39,002 nt of DNA, taken from contig NZ_SGUC01000028.1 of assembly GCF_005435165.1 (NCBI RefSeq), positions 1 through 39,002 of the forward strand, written 5' to 3'. Source of the DNA: Halorubrum sp. GN11_10-6_MGM. GTDB lineage: Archaea; Halobacteriota; Halobacteria; Halobacteriales; Haloferacaceae. Below are positions 24,010-30,141 of the stretch, in pieces (positions within the stretch are counted from its first letter, which is position 1; each line of letters opens with the position of its first letter). Made by a program: the position numbers and the translations under genes. Under the pieces are notes generated by a model. The model made no database searches. It was not told the origin of the DNA and saw nothing but the letters and a program-made list of their open reading frames with translations.

Positions 24010-24629
24010 GGCTCTGTTGAAATCCTTAAGAATTGATAGGCTCGGCGTGCGAGATACAGAGGGTGCGTGTAGCAACTTCACCTCTTGTCTTTTCGGTCAC
24101 TCCCAATGAGTCCTCCGTGCGAATGAACTCCTTACAAGAGCGGTGAACTCAACCCGACCGGGTCAATCACACTAAGAGGAGCTCGGGCCTGACGAAGCCG
24201 ATTACGAGAATACTCGCCAGTACAGCGATCGCTGTGAGTCGCAGGGCACCAGAAGCCCGTCGTCGGGATTTCGGCAAGGACTCGGCAATGCCGGAGAGGG
24301 CCATCCCAGCACCGATAAATAGTGTGGCATAGTAAAGCGTCGCCCCTTTTAGAATGACGTAGTACGCTTGCTGCCCGGCTATCAGAAGTGCGCCACAGAG
24401 GAAAACCAGCCCAAGCCCTCTAGAGGGTTCGCCGAACACGGTCTCATCGATAATGGAGGGCATCAGCGTGTTATCTCCGGCGACGTTCAAATATTGTGGG
24501 GTTTGCGTACCCGCCGCTGAGACGAGTATAGTGTGATCGTGAAACGGTGCTGATGGCGCTAACCGACTCGCGCTCTGTGTTCAGTATGGCTCCAAGAACA
24601 TATCACCGGTTGAGGGTTTCAACAGAGCC
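24010..24629. mobile_element. transposase-less element with membrane-protein cargo
   Basis: A 620-bp element. Ends are GGCTCTGTTGAAATCC (24010) and GGGTTTCAACAGAGCC (to 24629), flanked by the perfect 8-bp duplication ACTGAGGT at 24002-24009 and 24630-24637. Both subterminal regions look like the transposase-upstream end type. It holds one minus-strand ORF and no transposase. It sits between the 23556 gene and a small zinc-ribbon gene. Confidence 0.88.
24167..24463 (-). CDS. small membrane protein, element cargo
   Basis: A 98-aa protein with three hydrophobic segments: GLVFLCGALLIAGQQAYYV, then ATLYYATLFIGAGMALSGI, then a C-terminal LTAIAVLASILVIGFV, with a basic SRRRAS loop before the last. 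Not recognised and unrelated by eye to the cargo of the other elements. I chose the ATG at 24463: an AATATTTG box lies about 31 nt upstream. A TTG at 24490 would add nine residues. Confidence 0.6.
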   Translation of the reverse strand: MPSIIDETVFGEPSRGLGLVFLCGALLIAGQQAYYVILKGATLYYATLFIGAGMALSGIAESLPKSRRRASGALRLTAIAVLASILVIGFVRPELLLV

Positions 24630-24654
24630 ACTGAGGTATTCCGAACGCGGCAGC

Positions 24655-24810
24655 CTACTCTGAAATTTGAAAGCGCTCTACCTCATCTGACCCACACTTG
24701 GGACACTCATCTGCGCCCGGCGCAAGATTCTCACCGCACTGGCGGCACTCCACGACTACCTCTGTCTCATCACTGGGCAGGAGCCGAGTAAGTACTGTGC
24801 GGACACCCAT
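24655..24810 (-). CDS. small CPxCG zinc-ribbon protein
   Basis: A 51-aa protein. CRQCGEN near residues 23-29 and CPKCGSDE near residues 36-43 form a complete four-cysteine zinc ribbon; a polar FQISE tail ends it. The haloarchaeal CPxCG small proteins are numerous and a few affect growth or biofilm formation, but this one has no assignable role. It is only just outside the right target duplication of the element at 24010. Confidence 0.7.
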   Translation of the reverse strand: MGVRTVLTRLLPSDETEVVVECRQCGENLAPGADECPKCGSDEVERFQISE

Positions 24811-24971
24811 GGGATCGGATGTTTTGGTGGCTGTGAATTAATGCTATTGGTGGTCTGTATCTACCGAAAATAAGGCGTATTCGACCCGCAAAGCCGCCAA
24901 AGGCTTACGTTCAAGGCCGATTGAGATTCGGTTGGAAGGAACACTGTCACACGCTCCTTCCACCCCGTTCC

Positions 24972-25124
24972 ATGAACGCTGACGAATCGTCGCTCGGCCG
25001 CTGTCCGGAATGTGGTGAGGAGATCTCGGAAGCGTGGATTCTTCTTGAGTACGAAAAGAACGACGGCACCGAGGGCGTGTGGGCCGAGTGTCCGGTCTGT
25101 GAAGACGTTGTAGCGCCGGAGTAG
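24972..25124 (+). CDS. small zinc-ribbon protein (DUF7837-like)
   Basis: A 50-aa protein with CPECGEE at about residues 11-17 and CPVCEDVV at about residues 40-47, separated by an acidic WILLEYEKNDG stretch. The four cysteines could bind one zinc. It resembles the small haloarchaeal DUF7837 type. The ATG at 24972 is chosen because the motif starts soon after; the upstream in-frame codons encode an unrelated basic sequence. Confidence 0.65.
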   Translation: MNADESSLGRCPECGEEISEAWILLEYEKNDGTEGVWAECPVCEDVVAPE

Positions 25125-25179
25125 TCGCAGACAGCAGAATAAAGTCCTCTTTGTCCCGTATCCGGTGTACGGTCTTCAA

Positions 25180-25593
25180 ATGAAGATTTCAAAGGAACTT
25201 CGGTGTCTGTTCTCGGGAAAGGTCGAAGAGCGTGATGGATCATATATCGTTGAGGTACCAGAGCAAGAGCTCAGCCTTGGCGAACTACAGGCAGGCGAGA
25301 CGTACCGTGTAGCTGTTCTGCCGTCACCCGCGACCAATGAGGCCAAAAATACAGACGCCAATCCACAACCGGAGCAAGCGCCACAGACGCCCCCTGTCGA
25401 GGAGGGCGAACAACGTACCGTCGAAATCGAAGACATTGGTGACCAAGGCGACGGTATCACGCGTGTTGAGCGCGGATTCGTCGTTATTGTTCCCGACACC
25501 AAACAGACCGAGCGTGTCACTATCGAGATTACCGATGTGCGCGAGAATGTCGCCTTCGCGGAAGTTGTCGAGCGCGTCAGTTACTACGAGTAG
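25180..25593 (+). CDS. TRAM-domain protein
   Basis: A 137-aa protein. The C-terminal part (about residues 76-133) is a TRAM domain, a small beta-barrel that binds RNA: VEIEDIGDQGDGITRVE, GFVVIVPDT, then VTIEITDVRENVAFAEVVE. The N-terminal 48 residues form a separate strand-rich part, joined by a Pro/Gln/Glu-rich linker. Single TRAM proteins are common in haloarchaea and methanogens and may act as RNA chaperones. The first ATG (25165) is five codons upstream, also in frame. Confidence 0.85.
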   Translation: MKISKELRCLFSGKVEERDGSYIVEVPEQELSLGELQAGETYRVAVLPSPATNEAKNTDANPQPEQAPQTPPVEEGEQRTVEIEDIGDQGDGITRVERGFVVIVPDTKQTERVTIEITDVRENVAFAEVVERVSYYE

Positions 25594-25659
25594 CCTGAGT
25601 CGCTAATCCTCCTTGCATTCCCTGAGTAGTGTAGCCGGATCTGTCGGATAGGAATGGGT

Positions 25660-26360
25660 GGTTCTGTTGAAATCCTCAAAAGGTAATAGGTTCTATCCCC
25701 CTGCAATCAATACAGATAACAGAGTTACCGAACGTTCACAACACGTATTTCAAGTGAACTTGCAGCATCGTCAACAATAGGGTCTCGATCAGCGCTCAAC
25801 AAGATCTGCTCTTTGACCGTCCACCCGAAGTCTTCTTCGAGAAGGGTTTTGTATGCTTCGAGCTGCCCGATAGATTTAAACGACGATTCACCCGTCTTTG
25901 CTTCAATGATTGAGACCTGCTCACCATTAAAGTAGTTCAAGTCACGAACTCTGCGAAACAATTCAGTTCTTGTGACGCCGCTTTCAGGGATATTCGGGTT
26001 GACATACTCAACAGAACCGTTGTAATCTGGGTAGGTTTCGGGAAGCTGTTGTGGTTGGTCAGTTAGGCACACCGCATCAACACTTTTCAGAGTGACTGAT
26101 TGCCTACGATTCTGTTGAACAGAAAAGCCAGCAGGAACCTCTACCCACCACTTGCCATCTGGTGATTGTTCACTTCTGATATACGCCTCAACGAGAGCAT
26201 CTTCACCCATATGAAGCCAATTAATAAGATATTGAAAAATCAGTCTATCGCTATGGAATATCCCCGTGAGTTGAGTAAAGGGCGGTGATCAATAGGTAGT
26301 CTTCATCGACCAGCTGTTTCAGACAAGAACACGTCTGAATAATAGGATTTCAACAGAGCC
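25660..26360. mobile_element. transposase-less element with nuclease-like cargo
   Basis: A 701-bp element with ends GGTTCTGTTGAAATCC (25660) and GGATTTCAACAGAGCC (to 26360), flanked by the perfect duplication GAATGGGT at 25652-25659 and 26361-26368. The right subterminal sequence matches that of the IS at 18376 (TCTGAATAATAGGATTTC). It carries one minus-strand ORF. It inserted 9 bp beyond the stop codon of the DUF7344 gene at 26378, leaving that gene intact. Confidence 0.88.
25725..26210 (-). CDS. PD-(D/E)xK-like nuclease, element cargo
   Basis: A 161-aa protein. Residues about 95-125 read RDLNYFNGEQVSIIEAKTG, then a QLEAYKTLLEEDFGW helix. The I-I-E-A-K plus downstream Q/E-x3-Y helix is the pattern of the PD-(D/E)xK nuclease core (restriction endonuclease-like or VRR_NUC-type), although the first Asp is not certain. 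The first 90 residues are strand-rich. It is not a transposase of the IS5 type. A restriction or defence role is possible; alternatively it could be a Holliday-junction-type nuclease. Confidence 0.55.
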   Translation of the reverse strand: MGEDALVEAYIRSEQSPDGKWWVEVPAGFSVQQNRRQSVTLKSVDAVCLTDQPQQLPETYPDYNGSVEYVNPNIPESGVTRTELFRRVRDLNYFNGEQVSIIEAKTGESSFKSIGQLEAYKTLLEEDFGWTVKEQILLSADRDPIVDDAASSLEIRVVNVR

Positions 26361-26377
26361 GAATGGGTGGCTTTGTC

Positions 26378-26764
26378 TTACTCGTCGCCCGCCTCCGTCT
26401 CACAGACCGATTCGAAGTGGCGAATGAATTGCGCCAGCCCCGAAGTGGTGTCTCCTCTGTCCACATGCTTGCTTCTCTCGTGATACGTAACCGCGCCGTT
26501 CTCTTCGAGCGTCTCTAAGTGTAGCTGGGTCAGCGCGATGTACACGTTCTTCCGCTCTTCCGAGGTTACTTCGGGGATCGCCTTGTCTGCCTCGATGGCC
26601 GCAATCGCCTCGGCCAGCTCTCCCACACTCACCTTCTCATCCCGTTCCTCGATGAGCGTGATGATGTGTCTTCGGCGGCTGTTTGTGATAACCGATACGG
26701 CGTCTTCGACGGTCAGTCGAACAGAGTTATCCCTGCTCCACAGAGTAGGTTGTATTGCTGTCAT
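26378..26764 (-). CDS. DUF7344 winged-helix regulator
   Basis: A 128-aa protein matching the haloarchaeal DUF7344 pattern: LTVEDAVSVITNSRRRHIITLIEE, then VSVGELAEAIAAIEA, then YIALTQLHLETLEENGAVTYHE. This is a winged helix-turn-helix in which the RRRH-helix starts the domain. Many halophile genomes carry dozens of such proteins, mostly of unknown target. A CCGGCG/CGCCGG hairpin lies just upstream at about 26783-26800. Confidence 0.8.
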   Translation of the reverse strand: MTAIQPTLWSRDNSVRLTVEDAVSVITNSRRRHIITLIEERDEKVSVGELAEAIAAIEADKAIPEVTSEERKNVYIALTQLHLETLEENGAVTYHERSKHVDRGDTTSGLAQFIRHFESVCETEAGDE

Positions 26765-26917
26765 AGCTGGTGGCAGCGTGGTTCCGGCGCTTCATCGCCG
26801 GGGCCATTGTAAGGCCGTTTCAGAATGATTCTCTGATAAAAAGAGTACTTGCATAGTCACTCGACGGCCCGATTTTTGCGGCGGCTGGTTCGGAGCGACC
26901 GGGGTGATTGATTCTCT

Positions 26918-26945
26918 TAACCAACATTCTGAGCGGTGTTGGTTA
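26918..26945. repeat. 9-bp perfect inverted repeat
   Basis: TAACCAACA and TGTTGGTTA with a 10-bp spacer. It lies 70-97 bp upstream of the gene at 27015 and could be an operator or a replication-protein site. Confidence 0.5.
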
Positions 26946-27014
26946 GACTCGAAGTCTGACGGGGCGTCGGCACTTTACACAGGTATTTTATACTGAACCC
27001 AGTTGGCCGAGGCG

Positions 27015-27935
27015 ATGAGTTCGATAGACACGTCCGGAGCCCGCTTCCACGGCCTTAGAGACGATGAGGTAGATGTCTTGTACCTGGTCACCAGGTGGTT
27101 CAACTCCAAGCCCTTCCACATCGGGGAGGAGGAACTCCACATCTCTCAGGACCAGGAACTCCCGCTGCGGGATATGTTCGATGGATGGAACAGCCGCGAG
27201 TACAGCGACTACGAAGATGCGCACGATCGCCTCCTTGACAGAGGCTTCCTCGACGAGGATTGGCTTGGCCGAAGGAAGGTCGATTGGCTGCCGACCGAGC
27301 AGGCGATCCGCGCCATCCGGGACATCTTCAAAGGTCAGGTTGATGAACTCGGGCTTCGCCCAGATTGGGCCAGCGAGGACGCTACAGGCCCCATCTTCGG
27401 CGACCCTAACGAATTGCTACTCCATCGAAAAGGCGTGGAAGCCGTTGGTCGCCGGGTAGAGACTCTCTCGTGGTCACAACTGGTAAATTGGTACCCGGGA
27501 GGGGGGTCGAATAAGGCCGCCGACATCACCTTTTGGACGCCTAGCCATACCAACAATTGGAACGTGGAGGTCCTCACAAACAGCAACAACACAGAACAGT
27601 GGATTTCGAAGTGGAATACGCTCCGGAAGGACTACCGGAACACGTTCTGGGTATTCGAGGACAGAAGCACAATGTGTTCCTTTTTCAACGCCCTTCACGA
27701 CCGCGGCGTGTACGACTTGGACGGTGGCCGCTTCAGTCACCCCTACTCCAACTGGTCATCTCAGGCCGTGAACCGAAAGGTATGGCGTAGCAAGGACCCA
27801 AATGAGCCCTACGGCGACGCCGCCGACCTGGTCAACACAATCACCGCCGTCGTCGAATCCGATATGCGTACCTTCAAAGATTGGTTCGATGAGTACTTCT
27901 CCGAGGTCGCATACTCACACCCCACCGACCGGTGA
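27015..27935 (+). CDS. unknown protein, possibly winged helix plus nuclease-like domain
   Basis: A 306-aa protein. The first 120 residues look helical with a winged-helix flavour (YEDAHDRLLDRGFLDEDW, WLPTEQAIRAI). The centre has ADITFWTPSHTNNWNVEVLTN, resembling the D...E-x-V part of PD-(D/E)xK or Replic_Relax proteins, then a WISKWNTLRKDYRNTFWVFED stretch. That order matches replication-relaxation-type proteins of plasmids and viruses but the match is weak. The TATA box TATTTTATA at 26984-26992 is about 27 nt upstream, so the transcript is leaderless. GC content is higher than in the neighbouring genes. Confidence 0.5.
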   Translation: MSSIDTSGARFHGLRDDEVDVLYLVTRWFNSKPFHIGEEELHISQDQELPLRDMFDGWNSREYSDYEDAHDRLLDRGFLDEDWLGRRKVDWLPTEQAIRAIRDIFKGQVDELGLRPDWASEDATGPIFGDPNELLLHRKGVEAVGRRVETLSWSQLVNWYPGGGSNKAADITFWTPSHTNNWNVEVLTNSNNTEQWISKWNTLRKDYRNTFWVFEDRSTMCSFFNALHDRGVYDLDGGRFSHPYSNWSSQAVNRKVWRSKDPNEPYGDAADLVNTITAVVESDMRTFKDWFDEYFSEVAYSHPTDR

Positions 27936-28382
27936 CCTCCGCGGCAACTCCGCCCCACCAACCACACCACTAAATAAACTGACACAGGGCCATGAAGCCG
28001 CGTACGGGGTCAAACGAAACACGGGGACGTAGGGTACAGCAATCTGGTGTTTTACAGGGATTCTGGTGGGTGCTGTTCGACACTGTGAGAGGTCAACACT
28101 CCTGTGTATCTGTGTAGAGTGTGTTCGAACCCCCTGCGTAGAGAACTGCGGCGGACGGTGAACCCCCATTTACACGGTTTATATCACTTTTCCGTGACTA
28201 TCCGCAGGCGATACGGTCGTGCTGGCAGTCTCCACCACCGGCCCACAATCCATCCCTCTCCCGGGCGTCGGACGTTTCAGTGGGTCGATATTCCTGCTCA
28301 GCCCCTTCAAAAACAGCCCGCTCCCACCACCGGCTGGGGTGGGCAGTCAGTCGAAGAATATGCCTGAAGGAGAGGATCTCAA
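27936..28382. other. 447 bp without a convincing gene
   Basis: Only weak, low-complexity ORFs are here. A TATA-like GGTTTATATCAC lies near 28180. At 28361, ATGCCTGAAGGAGAGGATCT starts an ORF that is cut after about eight codons by the element end at 28383, so it may be the start of a broken gene. I see nothing else. Confidence 0.4.
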
Positions 28383-28901
28383 GGCCTTGTTGAAATCCTC
28401 AGTAGTTGATAGTTTCGCTCCCTCAATCGCTCAGTACAGTATATACATGTACAATCAGTAGTCCGATTTCTAATTGACAGCTCGCAACCGTTCTGGCACA
28501 ACCGTGTGTTCTGCTATGTGAGCAAAGAGCAGTCCAACGTAAGCCCCAACAATGAGAGCGTCAGATGACGGTATAAACGGGGGTGCCCCAAACGCAAGTA
28601 GAAGACCGAGCGTGAGAGGAAAGATAATCATAGCGATACCAAATGCTACTAATGCCAAACGCTCTCGGCGCTGTTCCGGATATCGGTCACGTGCAACCCA
28701 GACAACCGGACCGGCAAGGAGTGCGATACCGACACCAATACCCACAATAGGGCCCCATGGAATGAGACCACCTTCCATGAGTCGGAGAAGGCTCAACAGA
28801 GCGTATATTCCTACAAATACGAATACAAGGAATTGTCGTGTGGCGGGTGAGAGCGAGGGGACCATATATCAAAAAAAAAAAACTCTGCGTTGTATAAAAT
28901 A
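28383..28901. mobile_element. transposase-less element, one end missing
   Basis: The left end GGCCTTGTTGAAATCC at 28383 belongs to the same family. The 8 bp before it (GATCTCAA) are not repeated on the right, and no inverted right end is found before the next element begins at 28902. It contains one minus-strand gene. I think its right part was lost when the neighbouring element arrived or by recombination between them. Confidence 0.6.
28470..28865 (-). CDS. multi-span membrane protein, element cargo
   Basis: A 131-aa protein with about four hydrophobic segments: LVFVFVGIYALLSLL, then WGPIVGIGVGIALLAGPVVWV, then ALVAFGIAMIIFPLTLGLLLA, then LIVGAYVGLLFAHIA. A basic PEQRRER loop sits in the middle. 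Not recognised. TATTTTATAC on the coding strand (28892-28901 on the plus strand) is about 30 nt upstream, so the start is leaderless; a run of 12 A (plus strand) lies between. Confidence 0.6.
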   Translation of the reverse strand: MVPSLSPATRQFLVFVFVGIYALLSLLRLMEGGLIPWGPIVGIGVGIALLAGPVVWVARDRYPEQRRERLALVAFGIAMIIFPLTLGLLLAFGAPPFIPSSDALIVGAYVGLLFAHIAEHTVVPERLRAVN

Positions 28902-29431
28902 GGCCTTGTTGAAATCCTTCGCAGTTGATAAGTTCACGCCCCAGTCGTTCAATACAGGTGAAGCACGTATCATTCAGTACAGGTGTATATTTACGTCGGT
29001 ATTGTTCAATTAGACGACCAATGACCGATTGGGAGCGAGTGAGACAAGACCTCAAAGAGGCGGGCTATTTTGGATTCGAGTCCGATAGCGGCGATACGGC
29101 CGTGCCGGGATTGTCCGGTGAGTGGGTATCCGGTAATATCCCACGCGAGGGAGGATTGAAACACGAGAACCAACCACTTTGGATACGGATTCTCGACGCG
29201 CTACCCGGAGGTGATACTGTGGAAGCCGACCCGGAAAATGCCCCGGAAAGCATACGCAACATCGCCACTGAACACGGGTTGGAAGTCGTGATATTCAGCG
29301 TCTCTGCCGACGAGGTACGCATCGCACTTTGTGACCCCTCAAAACATGATTTGTAGCGGTGTGTTCGCAGCTCTCATCAACCGACTGTTTCAGCCGAGAA
29401 TATGTCTGAATAATAGAATTTCAACGGAGCC
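28902..29431. mobile_element. transposase-less element with small-protein cargo
   Basis: A 530-bp element with left end GGCCTTGTTGAAATCC (28902) and right end GAATTTCAACGGAGCC (to 29431). The right subterminal region (TATGTCTGAATAATAG) matches that of the IS at 18376 and the element at 25660. The flanking 8-mers (ATAAAATA and TCGTTGGT) differ, so there is no target duplication: one side has been rearranged. It directly abuts the truncated element at 28383, in the same orientation. Confidence 0.7.
29021..29356 (+). CDS. unknown 111-aa protein, element cargo
   Basis: An acidic soluble protein, not recognised. It begins with a helical TDWERVRQDLKEAGYF segment, a central PLWIRILDALPGGD stretch, and a C-terminal VVIFSVSADEVRIAL strand region. 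The ATG at 29021 is preferred over the upstream in-frame start at 28925, as TATATTTA at about 28985-28992 lies 29-36 nt upstream. It is the only soluble, non-nuclease cargo among these elements. Confidence 0.55.
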   Translation: MTDWERVRQDLKEAGYFGFESDSGDTAVPGLSGEWVSGNIPREGGLKHENQPLWIRILDALPGGDTVEADPENAPESIRNIATEHGLEVVIFSVSADEVRIALCDPSKHDL

Positions 29432-29447
29432 TCGTTGGTGTTTCTGA

Positions 29448-29564
29448 TACCAGTCTATTGTTGAATTAGCAGTTCTCATCGAACACTCATTGAGACCGAG
29501 TGAATACTTTGAGAGAGGCGACGACACCGACGACCAGGAGAGCAACGTCGAGTTCCGGCGGTAA
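29448..29564 (+). pseudogene. 3' remnant of a paralogue of the gene at 23556
   Basis: The frame gives a YQ pair, then LIEHSLRPSEY and an acidic stretch ending NVEFRR before a TAA at 29562. This parallels the end of the 23556 protein (LIEHSVRPSEY ... NDVEIGRR). The 5' part is missing; only 16 bp separate it from the right end of the element at 29431. Confidence 0.65.
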
Positions 29565-29620
29565 GGTGCGCACGATCGTGCGAGCGAAGAGTAGCGAACG
29601 CGCAGTCCGCGGGACAAGTG

Positions 29621-29669
29621 CGGATTTGAACCGGCGGACCCCTACGGGATAGCAGTCCTAAGCGCTACG
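29621..29669 (-). repeat. inverted partial copy of tRNA-Leu 3' half
   Basis: On the minus strand, about 49 bp reproduce the tRNA-Leu sequence from the anticodon arm to the T arm (CGTAGCGCTTAGGAC to AAATCCG), with one extra T. The 5' half and a pairing acceptor stem are absent, so it is not a tRNA gene. Such 3'-half copies are what integrases leave as attachment sites, but the inverted orientation is unusual. Confidence 0.65.
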
Positions 29670-29705
29670 AGTGTCCGTGTCGCATAACGCTACGCCCCGG
29701 ATTAC

Positions 29706-29714
29706 TTTTAAATA
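29706..29714 (+). promoter_or_regulatory. strong TATA box upstream of tRNA-Leu region
   Basis: TTTTAAATA is a near-consensus haloarchaeal TATA box. Transcription should start near 29738, about 120 nt before the mature tRNA, so a longer leader or a separate small RNA is likely to be made. Confidence 0.5.
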
Positions 29715-29856
29715 GACGGGGTGAGATGCCCGCGACACAAGCAAATCCACGAGTTTCGAAATGGCTATACGCGAGCGCGAAAGACGCGCACACAGCGGGT
29801 ACGAGCCCTGTGGTTGGCGATGCGGTGATCACGCGTGCTCTGACCGCAAGCGACAA

Positions 29857-29941
29857 GCGCGGGTTGCCGAGCCAGGCCAAAGGCGTAGCGCTTAGGACGC
29901 TATCCCGTAGGGGTCCGCCGGTTCAAATCCGGTCCCGCGCA
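29857..29941 (+). tRNA. tRNA-Leu (UAG)
   Basis: An 85-nt class II tRNA. The acceptor stem GCGCGGG pairs with CCCGCGC with discriminator A at 29941. The D arm is GCCGAGCCAGGCCAAAGGC. The anticodon stem TAGCG/CGCTA encloses loop CTTAGGA, giving anticodon TAG. A long variable arm (TCCCGTAGGGG) and a T arm with GGTTCAAATCC follow. CCA is not encoded. It decodes CUA and related Leu codons. Confidence 0.93.
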
Positions 29942-29950
29942 CTAAACGGA

Positions 29951-29975
29951 AGCCGACGAGCGAAGCGAGTCGGCT
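29951..29975 (+). terminator. hairpin after tRNA-Leu
   Basis: AGCCGAC and GTCGGCT form a 7-bp perfect stem around an 11-nt loop, 9 nt after the tRNA 3' end. No T-run follows. It could be a processing or stop signal for the tRNA transcript. Confidence 0.35.
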
Positions 29976-29984
29976 GGAGTGAAG

Positions 29985-30013
29985 GAGCGGGAGCGGATTT
30001 GAACCCGAGCACC
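29985..30013 (-). repeat. tRNA T-arm/acceptor-like fragment
   Basis: The minus strand reads like a T arm (GCTCGGGTTCAAATCCG) followed by CTCCCGCTCC. It has no other tRNA parts. It may be a third trace of integration near the tRNA or a chance match. Confidence 0.3.
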
Positions 30014-30141
30014 AGTCGGACCCGCCACGATCGATTCTTGCCGCTAACGGTGTCCCCGCACAAACACCACCGCTATCGGGGAACCCCGACAGAGTTGGCC
30101 GTCGAGGACCGGGTTAAGTCCGCACGTGGTGAGGAGCGCGT

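Noticed and set aside
26361-26372. GGCTTTGTC just after the GAATGGGT duplication as another element end
   Set aside because: It diverges from the terminal repeat after eight bases and is part of the sequence beside the DUF7344 stop codon.
28104-28461. Two overlapping ORFs of 80-87 codons
   Set aside because: Low-complexity, Pro/Arg-rich, no start signal matching the TATA-like sequence, and one runs across an element end.
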